Origin: DATJQF01 sp035505995
GTDB taxonomy: Bacteria; Bacteroidota; Bacteroidia; Bacteroidales; FEN-979
Direction of reading: 5' to 3'
Assembly: GCA_035505995.1 (NCBI GenBank)
Contig: DATJQF010000015.1
Location: 1 to 15,428 of the forward strand
Length of the DNA stretch: 15,428 bases
Each line of letters starts with the position of its first letter. The first letter of the stretch is position 1. The notes below the pieces were generated by a model, which searched no databases, was not told the DNA's origin, and saw only the letters and a program-made list of their open reading frames with translations. Below, one piece after another: positions 1 to 7,243 of the stretch. A program made the position numbers and the translations under genes.

Positions 1-1
1 T

Positions 2-109
2 GAAACCCTGTACCGGAAGTCAACAGCGGATCCGGAAGGATTCCGGGCGGCCGAAGCTTAAGAGCTCAGCTGGTACAAAAAATGGGACAAGGTCCCGGAA
101 CTTCAATAA
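2..109 (+). pseudogene. N-terminal remnant of an acetyl/propionyl-CoA synthetase (AMP-forming), broken
   Basis: Reading from base 2 gives TLYRKSTADPEGF, then a TAA at 59-61, then ELSWYKKWDKVPELQ and a second TAA at 107-109. This resembles the ACAS_N segment that opens AMP-forming acetyl- or propionyl-CoA synthetases, where the family pattern is roughly LYRxSxxDPExFWA followed by LxWxKxWDKV. The Trp after the conserved Phe has become Arg (TGG to CGG), and a stop sits where a Lys or Arg codon is usual. The roughly 600 residues that should follow are absent: scpB lies directly downstream on the other strand. The first residues lie outside the window. I recognise the family by pattern only; the fragment is short, so a chance match is possible but unlikely given the spacing of the W, WDK and YR.S..DPE elements. 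Confidence 0.6.
77..97 (-). terminator. Possible weak intrinsic terminator of scpB
   Basis: On the minus strand GGGAC, loop CTT, GTCCC is followed by A and six T (plus-strand A at 77-82). The stem is only 5 bp. It lies about 75 bases past the scpB stop and inside the synthetase remnant, so it may have been recruited or be coincidental. Confidence 0.3.
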
Positions 110-171
110 AACCTTTTTATTAATGGTTCAGCGGCGGGTCATCAAGGCGGGAGCGCAGGAAGGAAGGGAAA

Positions 172-951
172 TCATTCCCCCCTGAATTTCGGTTTCCTCT
201 TCTCATAAAAAGCGGCAAGCCCTTCCAGGTAATCCTTGCTGGTTCCGGCTTTCCTCCGCAGCATGTCGATGTGCTCGAAGGTTTGCGGCGACAGGGGCAT
301 GGCATTTCCCAGGATGTTCAGCTGTTCCTTGATAACCCGGATGCTCAGCGGGGAATTGGCCATGATCTTTTCCGCGATCTTCACGGTGAAACCCTCGAGT
401 TCTTCCGCCAATACCAGGTGGTTGAGGATCCCCAGCGCGAGCGCTTTCTCGGCGGGGATCGGCTCGGCTGTGAAGAACATCTCCTTGGCGGTATGGGCCC
501 CGATGATATCGATGAACTGCAGGATCCCGGAAGTATTGTAGGGAACCCCGATCTTGGCCGGCGTGATGGCCAGGCAGGTGTCCTTCGTACCGATCACAAT
601 ATCGCAGACAAAGGCGATATTGCAGGCGCCGCCCCAGATGCTTCCTTCGGCCATAGCGATCACCGGGGCCGGGAACTGGATGATGCTCCGGATCACCTTC
701 TGCAGGGGGTTGTCATAGGCCAGGGGGTCGCTTCCGTCGCGGGGAAGGTCGTCGATGCTGAATCCGGCCGACCATACCTTGGCTCCTTTATTGGCGCGGA
801 GGATCACCACCCTTGCCTTGCGTTTCTGCATATCCTGAAATGCAACGATCAGCTCTCCGAGCAGTTCGAAGCTCAGCGCATTCCGCTTGGCATCATGGTT
901 CAGCGTGATCCAGCCGATCTTATCCTTGTAGTCAGTATTTACCAGGCTCAT
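172..951 (-). CDS. scpB: Methylmalonyl-CoA decarboxylase (crotonase superfamily, ScpB/YgfG type)
   Basis: The 259-residue protein matches E. coli ScpB (261 residues) along its whole length. It should decarboxylate methylmalonyl-CoA to propionyl-CoA, a cytosolic step of succinate-to-propionate metabolism. Visible motifs are NALS near residue 24, VWSAG at 59-63, the DPLAYDNPL stretch at 75-83, EGSIWGGA at 102-109 (oxyanion-hole Gly) and GVPYN at 135-139, which carries the Tyr equivalent to catalytic Tyr140 of the E. coli enzyme. The C-terminus EKRKPKFRG is typical. Position 64, His66 in E. coli, is Phe here; its backbone amide rather than its side chain is thought to form the oxyanion hole. I chose the ATG at 951 because it aligns with the family start; an earlier TTG at 975 would add eight unrelated residues. 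A weak minus-strand -7-like element (TTCCTTTG) lies at 987-980. A related non-decarboxylating enoyl-CoA hydratase is the alternative. Confidence 0.88.
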   Translation of the reverse strand: MSLVNTDYKDKIGWITLNHDAKRNALSFELLGELIVAFQDMQKRKARVVILRANKGAKVWSAGFSIDDLPRDGSDPLAYDNPLQKVIRSIIQFPAPVIAMAEGSIWGGACNIAFVCDIVIGTKDTCLAITPAKIGVPYNTSGILQFIDIIGAHTAKEMFFTAEPIPAEKALALGILNHLVLAEELEGFTVKIAEKIMANSPLSIRVIKEQLNILGNAMPLSPQTFEHIDMLRRKAGTSKDYLEGLAAFYEKRKPKFRGE

Positions 952-1173
952 GTTACCGAAGGTTGATATTTTCAACGGGCAAAGGAAATGAGATTTTCCG
1001 GAATATCCTATACCGGTTCATTCTTTTACCGGGAAGGAAGGATGCCTGCACCTGGGATTTACCGGTAATTTAATGGCATTAACCTTTTTTGGGCGGGATG
1101 TAAAAGATCTGTTCCTGTTTTTGTGTCTATTGAAGTCGATCCCTGAACCATAGTATTTATAAAGCAATCATCC

Positions 1174-1239
1174 ATGAAAACAAAGATCTTCACCCTGCTG
1201 ATCCTTATCTTGCCGGCATTTTGCCCCAGGCCGGCATGA
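1174..1239 (+). pseudogene. Orphan signal-peptide-like mini-frame in the 952-1288 gap
   Basis: An ATG at 1174 opens a 21-residue frame, MKTKIFTLLILILPAFC plus four residues, that looks like a Bacteroidota export signal (Lys-rich start, hydrophobic core) and then stops at 1237-1239. No mature domain follows in any frame before the convergent hydrolase gene at 1289. It is probably the 5' stub of a lost exported-protein gene, or chance. The rest of the gap holds only a 10-bp palindrome, TTACCGGTAA at 1059-1068, and nothing else I can name. Confidence 0.3.
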
Positions 1240-1288
1240 ACTTTCATTGGATGCGGCAATACCTGGGAAAGGATCCTGCTTTATCTGT

Positions 1289-2137
1289 TTAAGAAGCGGT
1301 AGTTTCGTGGCCATCAAGAAAATGATTTCCTTTTGACAGCGGCGAATCCTGCAGCGTGAAAAACTGCAGAATGCGCCTGGCAACATCAGCTGGTTTACCC
1401 AGCAGTACATAATGTTTGGTTCCTTCCACCATATAGCATTCGATGGATGGAAACCGGTGCAACAGGTAGCGCAGGTCCCTTTTAAAGATGCGGGGCGATT
1501 TTTCCCCCGCCACGCAGAGGCACCGTACCTGGAGATCAAATGTGTGATACCGGATTCCGGCCTTCCTGTGCTGGTGGTGGAGCATCTGAAGATACCTGAC
1601 CGAGATGCCTGGTTCACTGGATCCCATAGTATGGTGAACCATGGCAAATCCGCGGCGACGATCCCCGATCAACCGGGAAGCCAGCGGGGAAAACAGGTAG
1701 CGGTGCCGGGTAATATTTCTCAGGAACGAAATCCCGATCCATCGGTTAAGGAGAGGAGTCAGAACGCGGGGGAAGAACACCAGCGGCTCAATCAGCACCA
1801 GCGATTCTACCCGGCCGGGATATTTCCGGTAAAAATCGAGCAGGATAGTCGCTCCCAGGCAAAATCCGGCGAGATAGCCTTTTTCGATATCCAGAGAGTC
1901 CAGCAGAGCGGCCATGATCTCTGAAAGATCGTCAAAACGAATATCCTCCAGGAATTCCGAATTCCCGTATCCCGGTAAATCCGGACAAACAACCCGGTAC
2001 TCCCCGGTGAAATATTTCCGGTTTATTTTCCGGAACGAGGCGGAGGAAGCATTCCACTCATGGACAAACAACAGGCACTCCCCTGAACCCTGATCCTCAT
2101 AATAGATTTTCCGCCCTTTGAATAAAATATAAGGCAT
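1289..2137 (-). CDS. Alpha/beta-hydrolase fold protein with Cys in the nucleophile elbow
   Basis: A 282-residue alpha/beta hydrolase. In order: FKGRKIYYEDQGSG (residues 6-19) forms the first strands; LLFVHEW (22-28) sits at the usual oxyanion HG position, with Glu replacing Gly; CPDLPGYGNS (51-60) is the typical DxPGxGxS loop; the nucleophile elbow is GFCLGA (91-96), so Cys93 replaces the usual Ser. The cap is about 120-195. GEKSP (211-215) occupies the acid strand-turn, normally GxxD, and His242 in GTKHYVLL is the likely catalytic His. The ATG at 2137 is preferred: an earlier TTG at 2176 falls inside a promoter element, and family homology begins at about residue 4 from 2137. There is no signal peptide, so it is presumably cytosolic. 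The substrate cannot be told. Cys nucleophiles occur in dienelactone-hydrolase-like members, but this protein otherwise resembles the lipase/epoxide-hydrolase-like group. It may be a low-activity or acyl-transfer variant. Confidence 0.8.
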   Translation of the reverse strand: MPYILFKGRKIYYEDQGSGECLLFVHEWNASSASFRKINRKYFTGEYRVVCPDLPGYGNSEFLEDIRFDDLSEIMAALLDSLDIEKGYLAGFCLGATILLDFYRKYPGRVESLVLIEPLVFFPRVLTPLLNRWIGISFLRNITRHRYLFSPLASRLIGDRRRGFAMVHHTMGSSEPGISVRYLQMLHHQHRKAGIRYHTFDLQVRCLCVAGEKSPRIFKRDLRYLLHRFPSIECYMVEGTKHYVLLGKPADVARRILQFFTLQDSPLSKGNHFLDGHETTAS

Positions 2138-2173
2138 TCCCTTAATTGCTGATGATGCCGTGATAGTTGCACG

Positions 2174-2181
2174 CAAAAATA
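2174..2181 (-). promoter_or_regulatory. -7 element of a Bacteroidota promoter for the hydrolase gene
   Basis: The minus strand reads TATTTTTG, a perfect TANNTTTG, ending 36 bases before the ATG at 2137. No TTTG is visible at the -33 position. It supports the 2137 start. Confidence 0.4.
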
Positions 2182-2272
2182 GCAGGATTCCTTCAGGTAG
2201 CCTCGCCCGTCCGGTAATGCCTTTTATGTAACTTTTATATATTCTATTTCAATGATTTTGTTAATATCTTTT

Positions 2273-2304
2273 TTTATGAAGAGATTATAATTCTGATACT
2301 TTTT
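2273..2304 (+). promoter_or_regulatory. Candidate promoter for the lipoprotein gene
   Basis: TTTA at 2273-2276 and TACTTTTT at 2297-2304 each miss the -33 TTTG and -7 TANNTTTG by one base and are exactly 20 bases apart. The surrounding 2215-2330 stretch is very AT-rich, so several near-matches occur and the assignment is tentative. A leader of about 55 bases would result. Confidence 0.28.
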
Positions 2305-2365
2305 AATTTATTTGCAGCATTAATGACATATTATCCAACCCCTCGAAACTTCAAACCCCAACCCT

Positions 2366-3016
2366 ATGAAAAAGCTCATCACCTTTCTTCTTGCCTTGAT
2401 AATGCTGGCAGGAATCAATGCCTGTAAAAAGAAAACCGACGATTCCAACGACCTCGGAGGCGACTCTTCTCCAATGGCGGCCGTTGGAACGGTAGTTACT
2501 TCTTCTTCCGCGACCATATCGGGAGTAAGCAACCTCACGGCGACGGTAGTTTCACAGTCCGGCGGCGTTTCTTACTACAATGGCAGCGGCATTATCACCA
2601 ATAGTGCATTTAAGAACATCCTCTCCAATTTTTCCGAAATCACCATTCATGGTGACAGCGTCAGCGTTACCGGCTTCAAAGTGAAACAGACCCTGGATGG
2701 AATCGAGTGCCAGAGTGACATAGGCCCGGGCATCATCGTAAAATATGCTTCGAATGTGGGAGATTCCTACCAGGTGGGCAGCACCGGCAGGACCCGGACC
2801 GTGGTTTCCAAGTCCAGTACGGACGATTATTACTATGGTTTTTTCCTGATCAAGGTGATGCAGGTGGAAGAGCTCACTCCTTCCCTGAAAAGCATTGGCG
2901 TGAGCAAGGTGACTTACTGGGCCAATCATAAATTCGGCCTGGTGGGGATCCAGTATAATTTTACCGACGGGTCTTCGGTGAATTTCCCCGTGTACTGCAG
3001 TACCTCCAATGAATAA
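2366..3016 (+). CDS. Hypothetical lipoprotein
   Basis: A 216-residue protein of unknown function. Residues 1-19 form a lipoprotein signal peptide (MKKLITFLLALIMLAGINA), followed by Cys20 as the presumed lipidated residue and the charged tether KKKTDDSND. The mature part is rich in Ser, Thr, Gly and Val with alternating hydrophobic residues, suggesting an all-beta domain, with an aromatic cluster DDYYYGFFL at about 152-160 and only two Cys after the lipid Cys. I recognise no domain. Its stop region overlaps the start of the next gene (ATGAATAA shared at 3009-3016), so the two are very likely translated as a coupled pair. The acidic residues soon after the Cys are loosely reminiscent of the surface-export signal of some Bacteroidota lipoproteins, so surface exposure is possible. 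Confidence 0.75.
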   Translation: MKKLITFLLALIMLAGINACKKKTDDSNDLGGDSSPMAAVGTVVTSSSATISGVSNLTATVVSQSGGVSYYNGSGIITNSAFKNILSNFSEITIHGDSVSVTGFKVKQTLDGIECQSDIGPGIIVKYASNVGDSYQVGSTGRTRTVVSKSSTDDYYYGFFLIKVMQVEELTPSLKSIGVSKVTYWANHKFGLVGIQYNFTDGSSVNFPVYCSTSNE

Positions 3017-3443
3017 GTTCCTTTTCCCTTACCCGTGGAAATGGGTGGGAGCGGCGCTGGTGCTGATCGGCCTGGCAGGATTGGTTTATTACATTTTTTT
3101 CGATTTTCAGCTGATCCTGCCGGTGTTTGCCGTGATCTCCTCGTTCCTGGAGACCCGGTTGTTCACGATCGTCCGCACCAATATTGCCGATGAGCTCATT
3201 ATGGTGACCCTGCTGGCCGGGTTTTTCCTGCTTGCATTTTCAAAGGAACGTAAGGAGGAGGAGCGGTTCGATCAGTTGCGGTTTCGGGCATGGGTTCGCT
3301 CGGTACAGGTGAACAGCCTGCTGCTATTTGTATCCATCCTCTTTTTTTACGGGAACGGGTTCCTGGGTGTACTGCTGGTCAACCTTGTTTCCACCTTTAT
3401 CTGGTACCTGGTCCTATTCCGGTTCCTCAGGAGAAAAGCCTAG
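3009..3443 (+). CDS. Small integral membrane protein, unknown function
   Basis: A 144-residue, strongly hydrophobic protein. Predicted membrane segments lie at about 12-30, 33-46 (weaker), 61-78, 98-116 and 119-137. A charged loop, KERKEEERFDQLRFRAW (about 79-95), is probably cytoplasmic, and the C-terminus FRFLRRKA is basic. There is no signal peptide and no recognised domain. It overlaps the upstream lipoprotein gene by 8 bases in a different frame, which indicates an operon with translational coupling. The start is the only ATG consistent with the overlap and immediately precedes the first hydrophobic segment. A job linked to the lipoprotein is an inference from gene order only. Confidence 0.72.
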   Translation: MNKFLFPYPWKWVGAALVLIGLAGLVYYIFFDFQLILPVFAVISSFLETRLFTIVRTNIADELIMVTLLAGFFLLAFSKERKEEERFDQLRFRAWVRSVQVNSLLLFVSILFFYGNGFLGVLLVNLVSTFIWYLVLFRFLRRKA

Positions 3444-3534
3444 CCCGAACTTTCGGAAATCATCTTCTTCTGTATGCATGGAACAGCTTCCCCCGGGCAT
3501 GCTCCGTCAAGGTTCTATATAAAAATTTACTTGT

Positions 3535-3566
3535 TTTGTAACCAGTCTTACTTTTTTGTATATTTA
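3535..3566 (+). promoter_or_regulatory. Bacteroidota-type promoter for the large T9SS protein
   Basis: TTTG at 3535-3538 and TATATTTA at 3559-3566 are separated by 20 bases. The -33 element is perfect and the -7 element matches TANNTTTG in 7 of 8 positions. The leader to the ATG at 3616 is about 45 bases. The rest of the 3444-3615 gap shows no gene. Confidence 0.55.
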
Positions 3567-3615
3567 AGGGCATTATATTTTCCGATCAAGCTGCATTAAC
3601 CAATACCCACGAGAT

Positions 3616-6342
3616 ATGAAATTTTTACGCATTTTCATTTCCATCCTGCTGCTTTCGGCAGGATTGAATTACTCACTGACCGCCCAGCCCCAGTATTATG
3701 ATTATACGGGAGCCGGCAGCGGGTCAAATTCCTTCCCGTTCAATGTGACGGGAGGAAAAGATGTTCAGATCCTTTACCTTGCAGGGGAATTCAACCAGCC
3801 TTCACCGGCCCCGGCAGGGAACATTACCAGTGTTTCCTTTTATATGACTTCCGCGTTGGCTGCAACTTTCACCAACCTGACCATTAACCTGGGACAGTCC
3901 AACATCACAACTCTGACATCCGGGCAGTTCTATTCAGGCCCCATGACGCTGGTGTATTCGCATGCATCGGCAGCCCTTTCGTGCGCGGCAAATTCCTGGA
4001 TGACCATTACGTTGGATTCACCCTTCCCTTATGATCCTACCCTGAGCCTGATCGTAGATGTCGGGCAATGCGCTGAATCGGGAACCGGGGCTACCTGCGC
4101 GTTTACCAACCTTTCGGGAGTCAGGAGAGTTTGGTCGGTAGGAGGATGTCCCTTCACGCCCTATGCAAGCTCCAGCATTTATGTGTACAATTTCGGCTTT
4201 AACCTGCAAACCAGCGGTCCCCCGATCGTGACCACCGGCGGAGCCACGGGGATCACCGCTTCGGGCGCCACCCTGAACGGAACGGTCAATGCCAACGGTT
4301 CTCTTACCACGGTGACCTTTGAATACGGATTGAACACCGGGTACGGGAACACCGTTTCCGGTGTGCCGGGTACCGTTTCCGGAAATACCGGTACGGCTGT
4401 TTCCGCAGCTATTTCCGGCCTGCAGCCGGGCACCCTGTACCATTTCCGGGCAAAGGGCGTTAATTCCAACGGGACCACCAACGGGAACGATAACACGTTC
4501 ACCACCCTTGCGCTGGCGCCTACCGCCGTGACCAATCCGGCCACCAATGTCACCCTCAGCTCAGCGCAGCTGAACGGAACGGTCACCGCCAACGGGGGTT
4601 CCTCCACGGTAACGTTCGACTGGGGGCTGACCACCGGGTATGGAAGCAGCATCGCTGCCATCCCCGGCACCGTGACCGGGAATTCTTCAACCAATGTGAT
4701 GGCGAACCTTACAGGGCTTACCAGCATGACCACCTACCATTACAGGGTGCATGCCGTCAATTCGATCGGAACCACCCTGGGACTGGACCAGTCATTCTAT
4801 ACCTGTGTGTCTCCATCGCCTGCGGGCACTCTTTCCGGCCCGTCCAACGTCTGTATGATGGGAACAGGATATGTCTATTCGGTTCCCCCCATTCCAAATG
4901 CGGTTAACTATATCTGGACCGTGCCTTCGGGATGGGTCATTGTGGGCGGGTCCAACACCCCGGCCATCCTGGTCAATATAGCGCTGGGAGCGTCTTCCGG
5001 AACGGTTTCGGTTTACGGATCCAGCATTTGCGGGAGCGGTGCTCCCTCGAGTCTTAATGTGACCGTGAATCCCCTCCCGACACCGACTATTTCAGGACCT
5101 GCCAGCTCCTGCGTGGGGGCCGCGGCTACCTATTCGACACAAATGGGGAATGTGAATTATGTATGGAGCGTTACATCGGGCGGGACCATCACGAGTGGAC
5201 TGGGTTCCGACGCGGTCGTTGTGACCTGGAACACCACAGGCGCCCAGACCGTCACGGTAAATTATACCTCCCCGGTGGGATGTACGGCTCCGAACCCGGC
5301 TTCCTATGCGGTGACAGTGAATGCCTCTCCCTCGCCCACGATCACCGGACCCACGGAAATGTGCGTGAATTCCGGGTATTATTATTACAGCACCCAGGTG
5401 GGATTTTCCAATTACCAGTGGACGGTCTCCCCCGGCGGAAGCATCGTTTACGGCCAGGGCACTAACCAGGCCCAGGTTTCCTGGAATGCTCCCGGAAGTC
5501 AGTGGGTGGCGGTCAACTACAGCAACGCCAACGGATGCTCTGCTCCTTCCCCCACCAGTTACGGAGTGACCGTGGATGATGTTCCGGGTCCGGCAGGGAC
5601 AATCAGCGGGACCTCATCGGTCTGTCCCAATGCCATGGGGGTCGAATATTCCGTGGCACCCGTCAGCGGAGCGCTTAGCTACGTCTGGAGCCTTCCGGCC
5701 GGAGCTACCATTGCAACAGGTAGCGGGACCAATGATATTACCGTGGATTACGGTTCCGGTGCAATCTCGGGGAATATCACCGTGCTCGGGAATAACCTGT
5801 GCGGCAACGGGGCTTCCTCTCCGCCGTTCGGCGTTACCGTAAACCCGGTCCCGCCGGCACCTTATATTGAGCAGGTGGATTTATTTGTTGTCAGCGATGC
5901 TCCTGCCGGCAATCAGTGGTATGGAGATAATGTCCTGCTGGCCGGAGAAACCGGACAAACCGTCAATATTTTTGCCGTAGGCCATAATGACTGGCTGTGC
6001 TATGATATCGTCACTTTGAACGGCTGCTCCTCCGACACCTCGAATTTCGTTTATGTGATCAACGAAGGCGTCAATGATCAGCATCCGGGAAATACGGTCA
6101 ATATTTATCCTAACCCTGCTGATGGAAAATTCACCGTTTCCATTAACTCGCCGTCGCGCGAAACCTATTCCATCCAGGTCTATAACAATCTGGGTGTGAT
6201 GGTCGCGGGGCTGACCGGCATCGAAGTGACCGGGAACGTGAATCAGGTGATCGACCTGGGTTCGGCTGCCAATGGCATATATTCGGTCATGATCGGGAAT
6301 GGTCATGATAGGATCCTCAAAAAAGTGGTTATCGACAAGTAA
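3616..6342 (+). CDS. T9SS-exported multidomain protein with FN3-like and PKD/Ig-like repeats
   Basis: A 908-residue secreted protein. Residues 1-23 are a signal peptide (cleavage near LTA/Q). Residues 24-200 form an N-terminal beta domain of unknown role. Two fibronectin-III-like modules follow at about 202-299 and 300-396, each with a conserved LNGTV.ANG and FxxGLxTGYG pattern. Four PKD/Ig-like modules lie at about 400-489, 490-572, 573-656 and 657-748, each starting with a SGP/SGT..VC pattern and carrying a Y.W core. An Ig-like linker region (750-822) precedes a C-terminal type A sorting domain (826-908) with IYPNPADGKF, a VYNNLG motif and the basic end KKVVIDK. It should pass the Sec pathway, then the type IX system, and be attached to or released from the surface. 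No catalytic domain is visible, so adhesion, matrix or glycan binding is the likely role. It has its own promoter and terminator. Confidence 0.88.
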   Translation: MKFLRIFISILLLSAGLNYSLTAQPQYYDYTGAGSGSNSFPFNVTGGKDVQILYLAGEFNQPSPAPAGNITSVSFYMTSALAATFTNLTINLGQSNITTLTSGQFYSGPMTLVYSHASAALSCAANSWMTITLDSPFPYDPTLSLIVDVGQCAESGTGATCAFTNLSGVRRVWSVGGCPFTPYASSSIYVYNFGFNLQTSGPPIVTTGGATGITASGATLNGTVNANGSLTTVTFEYGLNTGYGNTVSGVPGTVSGNTGTAVSAAISGLQPGTLYHFRAKGVNSNGTTNGNDNTFTTLALAPTAVTNPATNVTLSSAQLNGTVTANGGSSTVTFDWGLTTGYGSSIAAIPGTVTGNSSTNVMANLTGLTSMTTYHYRVHAVNSIGTTLGLDQSFYTCVSPSPAGTLSGPSNVCMMGTGYVYSVPPIPNAVNYIWTVPSGWVIVGGSNTPAILVNIALGASSGTVSVYGSSICGSGAPSSLNVTVNPLPTPTISGPASSCVGAAATYSTQMGNVNYVWSVTSGGTITSGLGSDAVVVTWNTTGAQTVTVNYTSPVGCTAPNPASYAVTVNASPSPTITGPTEMCVNSGYYYYSTQVGFSNYQWTVSPGGSIVYGQGTNQAQVSWNAPGSQWVAVNYSNANGCSAPSPTSYGVTVDDVPGPAGTISGTSSVCPNAMGVEYSVAPVSGALSYVWSLPAGATIATGSGTNDITVDYGSGAISGNITVLGNNLCGNGASSPPFGVTVNPVPPAPYIEQVDLFVVSDAPAGNQWYGDNVLLAGETGQTVNIFAVGHNDWLCYDIVTLNGCSSDTSNFVYVINEGVNDQHPGNTVNIYPNPADGKFTVSINSPSRETYSIQVYNNLGVMVAGLTGIEVTGNVNQVIDLGSAANGIYSVMIGNGHDRILKKVVIDK
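4219..4803 (+). repeat. Two tandem FN3-like coding repeats, period 297 bases
   Basis: The LNGTV codons of the two modules start at 4273 and 4570, giving a period of 297 bases (99 residues). The DNA stretch CTGAACGGAACGGTC is identical in both copies while the flanks differ, indicating an older in-frame duplication rather than a fresh one. Confidence 0.65.
4807..5862 (+). repeat. Four PKD/Ig-like coding modules
   Basis: Four modules of about 84-93 residues each have a Gly-Pro/Gly-Thr..Val-Cys opening, a central Y.W and a terminal VTVN or VTVD. They are diverged at the DNA level but clearly repeat the same pattern. Confidence 0.6.
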
Positions 6343-6366
6343 CGGATCATCAGCCACGTTAATCTT

Positions 6367-6396
6367 AAACCCTGCCAAAAATGGCAGGGTTTTTTT
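6367..6396 (+). terminator. Strong intrinsic terminator after the T9SS protein
   Basis: AAACCCTGCC (6367-6376), loop AAAAAT, GGCAGGGTTT (6383-6392) and further T to 6396. The GC core is a perfect 7 bp. It lies 25 bases past the stop at 6342, and the A-run/T-run flanks make it potentially bidirectional. Confidence 0.9.
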
Positions 6397-6403
6397 ACTT
6401 TTG
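6396..6403 (+). promoter_or_regulatory. -7 element of a Bacteroidota promoter overlapping the terminator T-tract
   Basis: TACTTTTG is a perfect TANNTTTG and begins on the last T of the terminator. The leader to the ATG at 6452 would be about 44 bases. No TTTG is present at -33, where the terminator stem lies. Confidence 0.4.
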
Positions 6404-6451
6404 ACGGTTTATAGCATCATTATAGTGAGGTTAACTTAAAATCCCTACGGT

Positions 6452-7237
6452 ATGATATCGAAACATATTCCCGACATTATCGGGATCTTTCTCGTCCCCT
6501 TCCTGACCGTGCTGCTTTCGATCTTTATCGGGCAACTTATCGGAAGAAGCCGGGCCAGGCAGTTCCCTGAACTAAAGGAAGGAGCAGTGGGTTCGGTGGT
6601 GGGGGCCGTGATCGGATTGCTTGCTTTCATTATGGCATTCACTTTTCAGATCGCTGCCAATCACTACGATGCCCGGAAAACCCTTCTCCTGGAAGAAGTG
6701 ACTCAGATCCGGAAGGTATATCTTCAGGCAGGACTGATCCCTGAACCTCTCCGATCCAACACCCGGATTCTCCTCAAAGAGTATGTTGACCTGAGGATCC
6801 ATTTGGCCGCCGATCCGTCCAAACTGGCCGAGGGGATGGCCCGGTCCCAGCAGATCCTGGATACGCTCTGGAAATATGCAGAAAACCTGGCGGCTCAGGA
6901 CCGGAGCTCCGAAGCTTATTCGCTTTACACTGCCTCCGTGAATGAGCTGGTAGATAAGTATAATCAGCGTGTCACCATGGGCCTGGAGATTCGCATTCCT
7001 GTCCTGATCCTGGTGATCCTGATGATCATTACCTTTTTCTCCATGCTGACACTGGGATATCATTTCGGGATATCCGGGAAAGGAAATTTCAACATCAACC
7101 TGATGCTGGCCATCGTTTTTGCCACCGTTATTTTCCTGATCATTTCGCTGGATCGACCCGAGTTCGGGATATCCATTGTGAACCAGAAACCCATGGTCAC
7201 CCTGCAAAAACAGTTGCAAAAAATGCAGGATCAGTAA
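6452..7237 (+). CDS. DUF4239 (bestrophin-like) membrane protein
   Basis: A 261-residue inner-membrane protein. Predicted membrane segments are 8-30, 46-68, 182-202 and 216-233, with a large soluble part at about 70-178 between the second and third. The family signature is visible: GLLAFIMAFTFQIAANHYDARKT..LLEE (55-82) with the acidic pair after the helix, then the near C-terminal LDRPEFGISI motif (233-242). DUF4239 proteins are distant relatives of the bestrophin-like fold and their function is not established; anion transport is only a guess. The ATG at 6452 directly precedes the first membrane segment. The glycosidase-like gene starts six bases after the stop, so the two are probably one transcript starting from the element at 6396. 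Confidence 0.8.
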   Translation: MISKHIPDIIGIFLVPFLTVLLSIFIGQLIGRSRARQFPELKEGAVGSVVGAVIGLLAFIMAFTFQIAANHYDARKTLLLEEVTQIRKVYLQAGLIPEPLRSNTRILLKEYVDLRIHLAADPSKLAEGMARSQQILDTLWKYAENLAAQDRSSEAYSLYTASVNELVDKYNQRVTMGLEIRIPVLILVILMIITFFSMLTLGYHFGISGKGNFNINLMLAIVFATVIFLIISLDRPEFGISIVNQKPMVTLQKQLQKMQDQ

Positions 7238-7243
7238 AATACA

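Noticed and set aside
271..966. 231-codon plus-strand frame
   Set aside because: It is antisense to scpB, which has a convincing full-length family match.
952..975. Eight-residue N-terminal extension of ScpB from a TTG start
   Set aside because: Family homology starts at the ATG at 951 and the extra residues have no counterpart in the E. coli enzyme.
4018..4733. Two overlapping minus-strand frames of 141 and 184 codons
   Set aside because: They are antisense to the FN3-like repeats; their apparent repetitiveness mirrors the sense-strand modules.
4219..5862. Possible CRISPR or recombination-type repeat array in the large gene
   Set aside because: The repetition is in-frame protein modules of about 84-99 residues with diverged DNA, not short identical repeats with spacers.
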